A stretch of 64,000 nucleotides of DNA from Lethocerus indicus (GCA_019843655.1 JACDQD010000002.1:17445154-17509153), one strand, 5' to 3'. Numbered from the stretch's first letter, positions 1 through 13,013 are shown. The notes: generated by a model from the letters alone, not told the origin. Numbers and translations are program-made.

Positions 1-2293
1 ATAATACCGCGGCTCTATAAATCCTAAATTACATTTATTTCTAACTTATCAAATAACCGATACTTAAGTCAGCAACTTTTTACGGTCTGAAATAAAATTT
101 AGAAATATTATAAACCCCGTTGGCTCGCGTGGCATATTAGTGCACAATTAATTTTTATATGGAATAAGCTGAGAATATACTGTGAAAATTGGAGATCCTG
201 CACTGTCGTTGACAGCAAGACACTCAACTTTACACTCATCTCAAATCCATAATGTAGAGCAGGCGGTCCGAATTTTAAATAAGAATGAGAATATAATTTC
301 GAACTTATAACTAAACGTTTATGTATTTAACACTGTGTATAATAGATTGAATTATTGAGTCGAAAATATTTAATTTTTCGGATTAGCTGAAATATATTTC
401 AACTCGTCGGACTAACATTACAATACAGCGCTGCTACAGATTGATTCCTCCAAGGGTATGGTCCACACTTACTTTTTGGTTTAGATTTCCTTTAGGTGGT
501 TTAAAGAGGGGGACGGTATAGGTTGGGGGAACGGGGTGAATGGTATAGGAAAAGAGGTAGAGAAAATTGGAACGGGCGAGGGGGGCTCGCCCTTTGGTAG
601 TTAACTACACGCATCACTTGAACTTGTGTTCCACCTAAATGGCTTTCTCGCCAATAAGCCGCTTTCTTAGTCGAGTGAACTGCACTTCTGATACTTCACA
701 CTATCACATTATTCCGGGCGCTTCCTGATAACTACTAAGGACCGCATACTTTCGCCTGCCAAATACCATTTAACACCTTGTCCGTAATTTTATTAGAAGT
801 CCCCTGATCCTGTTTCGAATGAAAGAATTAGAAAAGTCTGCGGTTTAATCGTTACATAAATTAATTTAAAAAATTCAACTTTCTTACACCAAAATTATTG
901 TTCAATTATCGTTAAATAGTACAATCCGTTCTGTTAAAATTAAAATACATTGTTTTTAAGGCAGTTTCATACACGATATGGAAATGCACAGATACCGAAT
1001 TTTTTGCCCACGTTAAGAATAGTTCTCGGTCAGTAACGAAATGAGATCAGTTGGAGGATGCCCAGTTTAGACTGTTGGCAACAGAGCATCCTGTTAGGAT
1101 TGGCCTGTCCATCAGTAACTGAATCAATTGATTCTCTCAAATGTCCAACATTCACAATATATATTACACGTTCTAAACATCTCACTGCATTGAAATACTA
1201 ATTCGAAGTAATTATGAAAAATACAAATAATTATTTTCTATTAAAAATTTTCGTTCTACGTGATGCCCTTGCCGTTGTTCAATTAAATGTGAAGTGTAAA
1301 TAGCGCGGTTGTAGTTGTGTTCTACCCATAGTTAACGGTCCCGGGCAATATTCGGTATTCAGAAAAATGGCACATGCCGCGAAAAGCAACTATTATAGCA
1401 CGTTTGGTTGGCGTGTTGAGGGGGGGGGGGGGTAGGTGCGTTAGTGGTGGAGAATTGGTCTAATGCGTGGGGGATTGAGAGCCCCCTGCTCCCTCCACCG
1501 TTGGCCCCTTAATCCTGACACGCTATTGATTATTAATTACAAGGCGTATCGGGGCTTCCCTCTCACTCTCGCTCTCGCTCTCCGGGTGCGCTTTCAGCCT
1601 GCCCGTCGGCTGGCTAATCACCGCAAACCTGTTGGCACCGACAGGGGTTAAAGCCCAAAGTCAACAATACATTAAAGTTTCAATCTCACCCGGGTTGAAA
1701 CAACTCGACGGTTGATTAAAGCGCAGTCGGCAGTGTATAACGTTTGGGAGGAATTAGCCCACTCTTCCTTTTGGATCGAGAACACGACATTTATAAAATT
1801 CTATCCATTGCGGTAGGAAATCGATTAGGTGGGCAACTGGCCTTCTAAACTTACTTCGGAGCTATATTTGAATATTAATATTCTTGTCCGTGTTTGTATA
1901 AGTCGCAAAAATCCAATCGACGCTAATAAAATAGAAAATGGAGAATGTAATAAAATGGAAGCCACTAGGAGAACCCCTAACAGTATGAATGAGTTATTTG
2001 CTATTCCGTACTCTCGGTTATAAATGGCAACAAATCCACTGGCATATCCATATTTGCATATATTTGATGTATTGGTTTCAATTAATTTTTGTACCGATTG
2101 TACGGATGTTTGCAGTTTCTTCAAGCGTTTTCGCGAACTTTAAATTCAAATTACTCGATGCTTACTGTGTTGGTTGCCTCCGAAAATACCCTGCATAATA
2201 CATTGGTATGTATTTATCTGGATGAAATGTTGGCTGAGTATAAACAGTCCCCAGTAATGACATGCTTTCAGGTTGGCATCGTTTCGGTTTGAA
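1..2293. other. Non-coding stretch, no gene recognised
   Basis: AT-rich DNA with stop codons in all frames and a few GC-rich patches near 440-620 and 1440-1640. The longest open frames are under 105 codons and show no recognisable domain. A poly-G run is annotated separately. Nothing resembles a promoter, tRNA or exon strongly enough to call. Confidence 0.6.
1420..1432 (+). repeat. Poly-G homopolymer (13 G)
   Basis: An uninterrupted run of 13 guanines follows an AT-rich stretch. It is likely length-variable and prone to sequencing error. Confidence 0.9.
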
Positions 2294-2313
2294 TCTCTGA
2301 AACGTTTCAGAGA
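2294..2313. repeat. Perfect 20 bp palindrome
   Basis: The sequence TCTCTGAAACGTTTCAGAGA is fully self-complementary with no spacer. A perfect 20 bp dyad is unusual by chance and could be a binding site for a symmetric dimer or a former insertion scar. Function is unknown. Confidence 0.85.
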
Positions 2314-2365
2314 AGGATGAAATTGAATATTCTCAAAGTTAATTAACGTACAATGTGGATAATAC

Positions 2366-2378
2366 GCACACACACACA

Positions 2379-2429
<51 letters not shown>
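2366..2429. repeat. Compound (CA)n(TA)n microsatellite
   Basis: A short CA run passes into about 45 bp of alternating TA. The open frame across it, with an Ile-Tyr repeat, is an artefact of the dinucleotide. Confidence 0.95.
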
Positions 2430-2438
<9 letters not shown>

Positions 2439-5400
2439 GATACCGACATTACCGGCAAAGGGACGCCTTTGTACTGTAAGCGGGTACTTGACCGGGTCAA
2501 TAGGAGCACCGTATAAAGAGAGTGTTGCGGATGATTACATCAGGTATCCAGGAAGGCACACAGTCAAAAAACGGCTAACATTGATTAAGATGCCGGTAAA
2601 AGCAGACCATGCCGGAGGAAGAATGGAAATAGTACACCAGAACGTGTATAAGTTATACCTTTGTTAGCGGGATACATGGCAGGAAATTAATTTACGTCCG
2701 GAATTAGTTGGACTGTAAGTGAATGTGGTATCTCTATATTGTTGGAGCAAATAGACGACATTACTAATGGAAGCCATTGACGTTCGCGATAACTCAAACT
2801 AGGCCTTCTAGAGGCTAATCAAGTGACAGTAGACAGAAAATTAGGCCATTGATAACATTATGAATAATGGAATATCCCCAAGTCAAAGTCCTAAACATAT
2901 TATATTAAATTCCTTTCACCACAAATCGCCGACTGTGGAAGACCCCCCGCTAGTAATCTAGGATTAACAGGATAACCGGATAACAGGATATAACAGGATA
3001 AGATAAATAATCGACCGCCAATCAACTTAAGGTAAGATACCTAAGACGGGACGATTTAACCCAATATTCTCGGAGGTAAATCGGATTTATATCATTATTT
3101 GAAGTGGGAAACTGTACTCCGAAATGGTGTGGGATTGCAAGAGAGGAGGTCGGTGAGCAACATAATGGGGTTATGTCATAATTACAGGAGTAGCGTTTAA
3201 GCGAGCTCCCCAGCGGCCCCGACCAATTAGGTCCCCTCGGGCTATCGGGGGCCCCATTTCCGACGGGCCCTCCCCAATTGTACCGACTTCCGGATAACAA
3301 GGAAATTCGAGCAATCCAGGTAAATCGATGTTTGCAATAGCTGCCTCCGCCGCCGCCACCGACGATGCCTTAATTGTAATAAACCGCATCCCCTTCCAGC
3401 GTGGGGACGGCTTCCCTCCACCATTCACGCCCCCGCACCCTGTTAGCCACCCCAAACTATCGCCTTTCTCCTCACTGCTCATATAAACAATGACATTTTC
3501 TAACCGATATTTCGAGACGTGTCTGGAGGAATTTCAGCATGTATTATCTCTTGGCGTAACAACTAAAACCAAATTAAATATATTCCTTTACAGAATAAAT
3601 ATTACTTATGAACATATATTAGTGATAATACTACGTTTCTTATTATTACGAAACCTCTAACATTGGAACGTACAATATAGATAGATGACCTCGTCATCAA
3701 TAATACATAAAGTAAACAAAAGAGGTATAATGAAGAACGAGTTTAATTTAGTGCGGTTTCATAATAAATCGGCAATAATTAAATTTTAAACAAGTAGAAG
3801 CTATTGGACTTTTATTTGCACTGATGACTCACCACGGCCTGTGCCCAATTTTGGTATAAATACCGAAATTCAATTCTAATACTGTTCGAATGAAATACAA
3901 TTCTGCACACATAGGTTCCAATAAAGCGGAAATTAGGCGAAATGAGATTTCGCTGACCAAAGGTAGCTTCCCTGCAATTGACTAATTCAATTAATTCGCC
4001 CTTAAATTATTTTCTATCCTCCGCATCTTAGCTAAGAGCTCGAAATGACCAGGTAGGAACAATGGAAAATAAAACATTAAATTAAATGTAAACGAAAGAA
4101 GGGAGGAGGCCAATTAAACGAAAAATATTCGCGCGCGAGTGTGGGAGGGAGCGGCTTCCCTCAGGATGTTTAACGTCCGAATTGTACGGGGAAAAGCCAA
4201 TATGGGGCAATGATTACATTCTCTGCCCGTAGTGGTTTAATTAGTGATTCCAAATTCATTTTAATGCCCCCACCCAACCCGCGACCAAATACACCGCTAG
4301 TCGGAACAGGATATGAGCCGATGGTAGGTGGTAGGGGTGGATGGTGAGTTTGAAATAATTCATATTTCATATGGTACACAATAGCCGGCAGGCTTCATTA
4401 ACTTCCACTCTCCGGGATTTTTCAACGAACAATAAAACGGAGGATTAACAGAGAAAAGTATTCAGTGATCAACTGACTAGTTTTACAAGTGAAACGCCCG
4501 GAATACTTCGAATTCTATTATCCTATATTATAAAAGAATTTGAATTCAATCAATTTCAACTGGAGTTTATGAAATATAATGTATTATTTGCAATCGATCT
4601 TATAAATAGTAAAATAATTTACATGGTAACACGAAACAATTGATTTCCTCAGTCATATTTAATAAACTATAAATATTTATGATGCGAAGTGCCATATTTA
4701 CCAGCAATTTTTTTGAAGTATAGTTGAAGATCGATTTCCAAAAAGACAACCTTGTATTACCAATCGCTAACATAGATTACATATTACTGGCAAAGGATCA
4801 AAATTCATAGTTTTTATTTCAAAAACTCCACAAACATTAATGCGATCACCTTTTCCTTAAATGTGAATTATAAAAAGAGCGGTCGACGAGTAATGGTACT
4901 CTGCGAATTTTAATTCTTTTCGAGCGGAAAAGTGTACCAGGAAACGGTACTACTTTCCTCAAGGGTTGGAAAACAAATCCCCATTGTCTTCTATTTGTAA
5001 TTTCAATATAGAAATCAGAAAAATTGTTAAATTCACGGTTAACAAATACGCATTATTAAAAAATGTTCGTAACCACGTGAACATTCCGGCATGTCCGTTA
5101 TTCATCAGACCTTGTTAAATAGAAAAGATAACAGAAATTGTACCGGGGGAGTGGGAATTTCTCCATGCAGTGGATAAGAAATGTGAAAAGTGATGTGGCG
5201 GGTTTGGTTTGGGCGGAGGGGCGTTCAAATCTGGGGGTCACCCAAGGGACAGGAAAGTGGGGTAGTGACGCTGTGATGGAGAGCGCTTATCTGTTAACGT
5301 GCCATTTCCTCGTGTCGCCTCCCGCTAGCTAACCTTCCTCTCTGCGGGGACGGCCGTCCGGGAAGTGCACCCCCCAGCTGTTGGAAAAACCGGACCCGGA

Positions 5401-5664
5401 CATTTCGCCCGGTCATTTCCAAGTTTTTTTTTCTCTTCCTCGCCTCCCCTAACCCGCAAACGTCGGCCTGTATTTATAAAATATTGTACACTTTAGAGAC
5501 AAGGGATCTGATAACCATAACTTGAAGATTTATTATTTCAAATTCGTTCTTCGCATTATCACTCACCGAGTATCTTACCGTTTGGGTGCGAACACTGACG
5601 CCCATATTTCGCACGTTCCTTTTTGTTTATCCAGGTCTTTATATAAGATGTTTATTTGCTCTGC

Positions 5665-5665
<1 letters not shown>
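2430..5665. other. Non-coding stretch, no gene recognised
   Basis: AT-rich DNA with GC-rich islands at roughly 3190-3470, 4140-4340 and 5200-5430. The open frames over these islands are short and rich in Gly, Pro and Arg, as expected from GC-rich non-coding DNA. No splice-bounded exon or RNA gene was recognised. A small tandem repeat at 2961-3005 is listed separately. Confidence 0.55.
2961..3005 (+). repeat. Short tandem repeat of GGATAACA-like unit
   Basis: Four to five imperfect copies of an 8-10 bp unit (GGATTAACA, GGATAACC, GGATAACA, GGATATAACA, GGATAAG) lie head to tail. This is a small minisatellite or a homotypic cluster of a binding motif. Confidence 0.8.

Positions 5666-5713
<48 letters not shown>
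5666..5713. repeat. (TA)n microsatellite
   Basis: About 48 bp of uninterrupted alternating TA. It creates a spurious Ile-Tyr open frame. Confidence 0.95.
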
Positions 5714-5715
<2 letters not shown>

Positions 5716-6340
5716 ATCTACTCTAGTACTCTGATGTGGAACACCCAGTAACCCATAGAAAATTACAAAGGCTTATGACGGGGCCGCCAGTTTATTCCGC
5801 AGTATTTATCATTGATTAAATTTATGAATAAGAGCAAGTAAAACGAATTTGAGATTTATAGTATAATAACAATACAACTATCAGTTTCCACGGGTGCTGA
5901 AAATAAACGGTCACTTAAATTGTATAAGGGAGTTGTTGTGCAATAGGTTGTAACAGGCTGGTTTGCCAGCGGTGATTTTTTGGTCGGGTACGTGCCGGCC
6001 TTGCTTCGGCAGCCTCTTCGGGCCCCGGGGGACCCGCTCTAGCTGGGAATTCCGGTAAATGTTGAAGTAGCTTAATGTAAAGCACCTTACCGCCTAATCC
6101 CTTTGCCTGTTAGTTGCTGCTGAACACTACCTGTATGGGATTATACGCCAAGTTAGATACTCCGCTTTTAGGCCTACCCCTCTTCACCATCAACCCATTC
6201 TCCAACCCATCAGCCATACTGCCCCCAACACTGGTCATTCAGCACGGTTCAAATTTCAACGCCTAAGCATTCACTCGCTCTAAATTATTATTAACTACTG
6301 TATATTTTAATTCGAAAATAAATAGGAATTCAGTACTAGA

Positions 6341-6370
6341 AGGAGGAATCATTTTCAAATGATTCCTTCC
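6341..6370. repeat. Inverted repeat, 12-14 bp arms
   Basis: AGGAATCATTT on the left is mirrored by AAATGATTCCT on the right across a very short spacer, with one mismatch near the outer edge. It can form a hairpin or cruciform. It does not resemble a terminal repeat of a known family. Confidence 0.75.
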
Positions 6371-6434
6371 AAAGAAACGAGTACATACAATATTTACACA
6401 CATCAGGGAATTTATTAATTATTTATTATATAAG

Positions 6435-6438
<4 letters not shown>

Positions 6439-6487
<49 letters not shown>
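6439..6487. repeat. (TA)n microsatellite
   Basis: About 49 bp of alternating TA. A 256-codon minus-strand frame starts upstream and ends in the Ile-Tyr run, but it has no domain and is judged spurious. Confidence 0.95.
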
Positions 6488-6491
<4 letters not shown>

Positions 6492-9400
6492 TCGTGTCCC
6501 AATACCATTTTGTAACAAACCAATGACCACGAGGAAAAAACAATAGAATTTAACTGAAAGGTAACTTTAATTTGTTTGGAAACAAATGTACCTTGATGAA
6601 TAAAGGAGAGAATAAAAATTGACAAAAGAACAAGAGGATTACAATTCAGAAAATAATTATAATATTGGGTTCTATTTAAATTGGGGACGTATTCGGGGCA
6701 AGCAATAGCCGGTGTGTTGGGCGGTGGATGACTAGAGCGGGGGGGGGCTAGTGGACTGGCGGCCATGTCATTAGCGGCCACCGGAGACACACCGGCCAGC
6801 CCCAGATTGATATAGCACGGGCGTAATATTAATTCGGAGCAGGTAAACTGCAGGCGACAGGGTGGGGATATAACGTTTCGTTCTGGACGCTCGAATAGGG
6901 AAAACAATAGATAAACGAGGTGAGGGCTCTCAGTTGAACCTACTGCGGGCCGCATTAAATTCTGCGGGACAATAGGAGGTAGAGGCCTCACTATAGGAGC
7001 CCCCCCCGTCCTCCCGCCCGTAAACCGACCCCTATAATTGGACCAGGATTTTGCGTATCGGATATCACGCACAACGGCGGATCGGTGAAAATATCCCTTC
7101 TTTATGGTAGGCCGCACCATTATTAAATACCGGCAATCAAACCCCCTACCACGTGCCAAAATACAGTACCAAATGTCTGTATTATTCACGAGTTGTAGTA
7201 CAAAAACGACGTAAAAAAACTCAAATCGAATAACTATATGGTGTAATTACTTCTTCAATAATAAAGAGTTAAGGTACTTCAAAGAGCAAATGGCATTGCG
7301 TAATATTTAGATTTAATTGTATTACACGCATAAATTCGTAGTAATTATTGAAATAATATAATTTATATGTAAATAACATATATTCGGAAAATTTTACTTA
7401 CACTAAAGAGTGATTTAGTAATATTTCATGCGGATAAATTTCGTTAAAAACCTATTTAAAAGCAATTCGAAAAGAAGATGACTCATCCATCTCTCAACAT
7501 TGTGAACCAATAGAAGCCAATTATAGAGATAAATTGAATGCAAATGAAGCCTTCTAAGATTTTTCAAAATAATTAAATAAGGGTTTTTAACAAAGTCGAA
7601 TTATGAATACCTATCGGTCCACGCAGACAAAATGTTGTGCCCCGCTCGGGTTAAGGAATATAATCATATATAAAATATAGCCTTTCCAAAAGAAGTGTCG
7701 AATGTCTATCTTAAAGGGGAAACAAATAAAGGGAGAGATTCGATAACTTGTACCCGAATAATTGTTATTTCAAAGTTTAAAGCGAGAACAGGAAGGGATA
7801 ATCTCGATGTGAGACGTTCAGGACGGATAGAATAAAAAGTTGGGAACACTTCAGTTTAGTTGATGCGGCCTCGATTGTCGAAATAAAAGTATTTTTGAGA
7901 TTTGAAAATGTACAGGAACACAGGAAGGTAAAGGGCGGCGGGTTCAGCAAATAGGGTACAGTTGCCCCGGCCAGCGGCTGACCCGCGTGCGGCAGCCCGC
8001 ACAACACGGGCCACACACAACAACAAAAAGTTTCAAGACTAACTGAGGGACAGGGGAGGGGGGAATGAAAAATAGAAAGAAAAAAAAGTAAAAAAGAGGA
8101 GCTGAGAATCGATTTAGCGGGGCGGGGCCAGCCATTAATTGGGGCTCGGCGGCCGGTGTCGGTGGAGTGTTCCGCCTCCGGGGGCCGGGGGCCGGGGGCC
8201 GGGGGCCGGGGGCGGCCGCCTTTCCGAGTACGCCTTTGCCGAATCCGCGGGCGCTTTTGTCGCCCGCCCTTTGTTTCTTTTGTGACCGCCGCCCGGACAA
8301 TTGTCCGGCAAATGCTCCGCTAAATTTCATTTTAACGCATCGCCGCTCTCTCCGATCGATGACCCATGCATTTTCCGCTAGGGCCCAATAAATATACGAA
8401 AGCCGAAGTAAATAGTTTCGTATACTTTGCATTATACCAACAATTAGCGTATACTAATATACTACGAGGCGATGAATGACAATTTAAACAAAATTTCTAT
8501 ATAATTATTTTGAGGATATCGAAAAACAGACATCCCTCTATCGATCACTCTCTAAACGTGAATCCATATCTACCGCCTTAATATGCTTTAACAAAGAGCA
8601 GCGGGAAACCTGGCGAATTATTCCAACCTAGCGAAAACGAATGGGAACAACCGAACATTCAAACGAAAAAAAAGGAAAATCATATATAAATTCGGCGCCC
8701 GGTAACATCACATTAAATATTCAGGTTTGTAAGAAACCAAATCTGGTACTTAAAAATTAATTGTTAATTGTTTCTGTTCATTACTAGCGACAGTGAATTG
8801 TCAGATTATTAACTTCCTTTTAAGTTGAACAAGCAAATTATTCTCATTACTTTACATGGAAATAAAATTCCCAGCTTATTTATTCGTAACGGTATAAACG
8901 TGAGCAGAATTATTTTTTACCTTCCGTAAGGTCTCTTTTATATAATGTTTCTGGTTTAGACAGTTTATATACTTCAGAAACGGTATAGTGCGGTAATTTA
9001 TCTTTTGCATGGGATAAAAGAGCGGTCGGTGGTGTTCCGGCTGAGGTCGACCGGTGTGGACCCCGGCCAGAACGGCGATCTCACCGGATCTAATACCTCA
9101 GCTGTATTTTCGTTTGGGGGAAATAAATATTTTAACAGTTTAATTAAAAGTAACGCGACCACTGTTGTTGGCTTGTCACTGCTGAATGTCATCGCTCGTC
9201 AAAGACGATTGTATAATATTTTGTTAATTTAAAAAAATCCCATCGACTAGACAAATAACTGAAGAAAAAATTAGATTCAAATTTAATTACACTACTTCCT
9301 ACGTTTTTATGATGTTTCCTTAAAACAACAATGTAGAGTTGTAACAATTTTAGTTGTTACGGTGCCAGAACCGAGGGGAAACGACGCGGTCCCAACTACG

Positions 9401-12400
9401 ACATTCACATACTGATTTATTATTTATGGTTTCACTTCGGTAATATCCCAGCCCTAGAAAGGTTGGGAACCTGTACTGAACAACCTTGTACTGATACGGT
9501 TTTCAATACTTCAACAGTGAATAGTTCACACTGAACAGTGGAAATGATGTGAATCTTCAAGAATGAAAATACTTTTATAAAATCAACTTCAGTGTCTATG
9601 AATTCTTTCGTATAATAAGAATATATACTGAATTAAAACTTCTAGATTACACGATCCTGGTCTAAATGTGGGTAATGGCTATCCTACTAGAATGTACATA
9701 GCGTATGATAGATTATACTCTAATGTTTAATATAAATTTCCCACTAATCATAACGAATGCAACATGAAATCGACTGAACTGGAGACACCTCGAATTCAAT
9801 ATAAAAAAATGATAAAATAATAAAGGGAAAAGAGACGCGGCGGGGTCAACTCGTATGAAATTAGAAAGAGAAAATTATCCCTCGGGAGAGAGTGCCGGGG
9901 TGGGACGGGGGAAGGTGGGGGACAAAGTGGACGTATAAAGGCCTTTAGGGGTTGGGGGAGGGTTAGCATTGGTGACTGGCCGGGTGGGGAACTGTTAAAA
10001 AGCTTGATTCTCATTTCAATGTGGCCGCCGCGGGGAGGAAGGGAGGGATTTTGTTTTATTCATGAGAGAGTTTGTGCGGACCACAGATCATTGTCGCTTA
10101 AGTAGTGAAATATTTTTAAGCCGTAGCAGGCACCGTTCCCGGGGGCCATGAATATTCAAGGGTGGGCGCCGCGACGCCACCCCCGAGCCCGGCACATGAC
10201 TCACCGAGCTTTCGCCACATGGCGCCCACCGCTAAACGCTTTGGCTTCAAACTAAAATTATACACGGCGATTGAATTTCTTCTCCCTCTTCCTTTTGAAA
10301 AATCGGACCGACGCACATCTTACTTTAAAACTGCATGCATTGGCGTGTTTACAAAAACATCGATCCTTCGTTATTAGATAATAACTGATTTCTAATCGTC
10401 TAAAAGCCAGAAATTCTTCTCAACAGATTAATTCAAATTAGAGTCACTTCTCATCATACTCATTTCCTGCTACGGTATACAAATCTACATTAACCACACG
10501 AATGCTGGTGTGATCCCCAAGATGCTTCCGTACAAACCAAGTTCAAAATCGATACGTAACTCCAGCAATTTTATATTATACGCTATTTTTTTAAAATTGA
10601 AATTCCAAATAGGACCGTTTCCTAAGGAACACGACATTAACGATGTTACTGAATACGAGGAACGGGTTCAATTCATGAATAGATTGCGTCGTACGAGAAT
10701 ACGGGTCATACAAGATTGGTAATCTGAATATAACGATGTGCTGAATTCAGGTAAGTACTTAACCAGCTCCCAGACATATCACTGAGGAAATTTTCCCCGG
10801 TACAATTATTGGAAAAAATATTTCTCAAAAGGAATTTCTATACGGATATATATTGATTAATTACTGATGATGATTTGTAGGCTTTAAAAAAATTAAATCA
10901 AAACGTAACTATAGTTTTTATACTAACGGAATGGAATATGATGGTAATGGTCTTCTGAAGTGAAATATTCAGAAGTCATTTTCAAAACAAATTATTTTAT
11001 TTATGTATTGACTTTTATTATTGATGTATTAAATTGTTATGGGTTCGTTGGTAATTAATGAACTTAACTGAATATTATTTTCATCGCAATTCCTGTCCAA
11101 TCCTCTTTATACTTTCGACATCATTGGCGATTGGTTTTCTTCATGCGAGTATTCGAGGCACTGTCGTTAATGAATGTGGCCTCGACTTAGGAGATGCGCG
11201 ATTACCTTTTTAATGTACTATCGGCTGGAAATATGTAGTAGAAAATATTTTGGCACGTGGCACTGTGCAACCCGGTAGACAGTCGCGGAAGCCGGGTCGT
11301 ATCTGAATTAAATAGACTTGGGCGTGGGCAACACTGGAAGCGGCGCCGACGGGGCCCAAAGTTCGAGTGGTATTGGAAATAGCAGGGGACGGAAAGTGCA
11401 AACTAACCGGCGGAACAATGCTGTCCCAAGGATCTATTACTGACGCAACTTCCTCCCCGGGGCCGAATTACATCCGCCATTTCCCAAATTAGATCGAGTT
11501 CGGCGGCGAGAGAGCCCAAAGCAAACACTAATGTTGGCGGACGCTCGTGCCGGTTGCGCCCGAAATTCCGGCCTACACTCTTCAGTCGCTAATTCTTTTA
11601 ATCCTGAAAAGGTATATATTCATAAAGCCACTGTGAGGACTTTAAATTTGTTTCAATGCCCTCGTACTTTCAGGAAATACCAGGTTATAATTGTAAAAAG
11701 GATTTAGAAGCTACGGACAAATTATTTCAGGTTATCCACTTTCACGCTGTATTTTAGTTATGCACATACACACACACTCTTTAGTATTTTAGGTTATATG
11801 AGTTTGTCCTGTGATAACAGGATTAATTATTGAGTGGTATCGGACCAATTGCCGAAATAAGATGTTAAAATTTTTTTTATATTTCTATCGTGGTTTACAA
11901 GTAAATTTGAATTTACGTTATGTTTGGTTGAAGGCAAAGTATTTTTTACTACAAACTTTAATTGTCAGTTTTTTCTTGATTTTTGAAAACATTTTAAACG
12001 AAACTTTTTGGTATTGGTTTTTTTTCAACAAAAATGTTCATATTACTGAAATTTCAGTTTGATTTCGGAAGGTTATCGATAATTACATTAACCTTTAAAA
12101 TGATGAGAGAAATATGGCTATACTTTTAAACCGCGAGAGTCCATTAGCCATAATGGATCCTTAATCGTTTACAAAGAACCCAAATTATGATGATCGAGTA
12201 TTCACAAATTAACCCCCATCCAAATGGTTCACAATGCTCCATTAAAATCGCCTAAGGGCAGAGAGGTTGGCAACAAAGTCAATTTTAATACCGATCAGTC
12301 GACCTTTGATGGGTTCAAATGTTATTACTAAATCCGGTAGCAGGGCAATTATAATGTTGGCTGAGAGCAGTCGGCCGAGAGACGAGTTCAGGTCAACGCG

Positions 12401-12621
12401 AATGCCCCAGTATTTTTGGGCCTAAATACGCACGTTAAATTTCGTTATTCTTTTACAACGTTCATATCTCCCCATAATTTTCTGTAACTAGATACTGCGT
12501 ACATGAAAGCGATGCGCGTTTAAACGCTGTTCTGATTTTGTTTCAACAATTTTTCGTTTTCTATTATACTTCTTTCATTGAGTTTGGATAAAAAGATACC
12601 GCTGCGAAGATATGGAATGAG
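6488..12621. other. Non-coding stretch, no gene recognised
   Basis: Mostly AT-rich DNA with GC-rich blocks at about 6720-7040, 7930-8370, 9830-10040 and 11270-11580. No domain-bearing frame was found. A CAG|GTAAGT-like sequence occurs near 10750, but the nearby frame already stops at a TAA just before it, so I do not call an exon. Confidence 0.55.
8180..8212 (+). repeat. (GGGGGCC)4GGGGG tandem repeat, G-quadruplex candidate
   Basis: Five runs of five guanines are separated by CC at a strict 7 bp period. The plus strand satisfies the G-quadruplex pattern. It lies in a GC-rich block (about 8120-8300) that contrasts with the surrounding AT-rich DNA. Confidence 0.9.
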
Positions 12622-12634
12622 CCTTGTATATTAA
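12622..12634 (+). repeat. Left target-site duplication of foldback copy 1
   Basis: CCTTGTATATTAA here matches CCTTATATATTAA at 13058-13070 with one mismatch. The pair brackets the foldback element exactly. A 13 bp duplication suits target-primed reverse transcription better than most DNA transposons. Confidence 0.75.
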
Positions 12635-12636
12635 TT

Positions 12637-12676
12637 TAACATACCTATTTTTTGTTCTTCGAGGGGTTGGAATACC
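12637..12676 (+). repeat. 40 bp tail of foldback copy 1
   Basis: Begins TAACATACC and ends GAGGGGTTGGAATACC, immediately outside the arm start GTAGATTT. It matches the minus strand of 22750-22789 at 34 of 40 positions. In this copy it is on the left end; in copy 2 it is on the right end, although the central loop has the same orientation in both. Confidence 0.8.
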
Positions 12677-12976
12677 GTAGATTTCGTGTGTTTCCGTCTC
12701 CTCTCGCTCGTTTGGTCTTTTGCTAGACCGATTTCAGCTGCTCGCAATTTTCATTAGTGGTGTTAGTCACTTTTGGCACGTTGGGTGTCTTTCGGGCATC
12801 CTCACTGCACTGTCACTGTCACTGGTACTGTGGCGGTTGTAGTGCAATCAGTTTGACACGCGTTTCAATGGTACGGCGCACCTAATACTAGCCCGCAACA
12901 AAGGTCTGTCTTACACTTTAGTATTAGCGCCTAACATTACAAGTGACAGTGACAAGTGCCAAAAGTGACTAACACC

Positions 12977-13013
12977 CTTACTGAAGATGGCGAGCAGCCG
13001 AAACCGGTCTAAC
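12977..13013 (+). ncRNA. Hammerhead ribozyme motif (copy 1, right arm)
   Basis: Read on the plus strand the conserved parts occur in order. The CUGAAGA box (CUGANGA consensus) is at 12981-12987. Helix II is GGC/GCC with loop GAGCA and one extra U (12988-12999). GAAA follows at 13000-13003. A minimal helix III is made of AC and GU around a two-base CG loop, and the predicted cleavage triplet GUC is at 13007-13009. Helix I pairs UUA (12978-12980) with UAA (13010-13012). The third helix I pair is U-A here but C-G in the other two intact motifs, a covariation. The very short helix III suggests cleavage would need a dimer or longer-range contacts, as described for such compact natural hammerheads. 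Activity is not proven. Confidence 0.65.

Noticed and set aside
6419..7189. 256-codon minus-strand open frame
   Set aside because: Its end is an Ile-Tyr run from the (TA)n microsatellite and the rest has no domain or protein-like segment that I recognise. The frame is long mainly because of GC-rich sequence at 6720-7040.
7944..8432. 162-codon minus-strand open frame
   Set aside because: Driven by the GGGGGCC array and the GC-rich block, with Pro/Gly/Ala/Arg-rich composition and no recognisable motifs.
10510..10750. 70-codon frame followed by a CAG|GTAAGT-like site
   Set aside because: The frame stops at a TAA before the donor-like site, so it cannot be an internal coding exon in that frame.
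12720..12760. Hammerhead motif in the left arm of copy 1 (minus strand)
   Set aside because: The CUGANGA box is changed at essential positions and the GAAAC segment reads GAAAT, so it should be inactive. The right arm of copy 2 is likewise broken.
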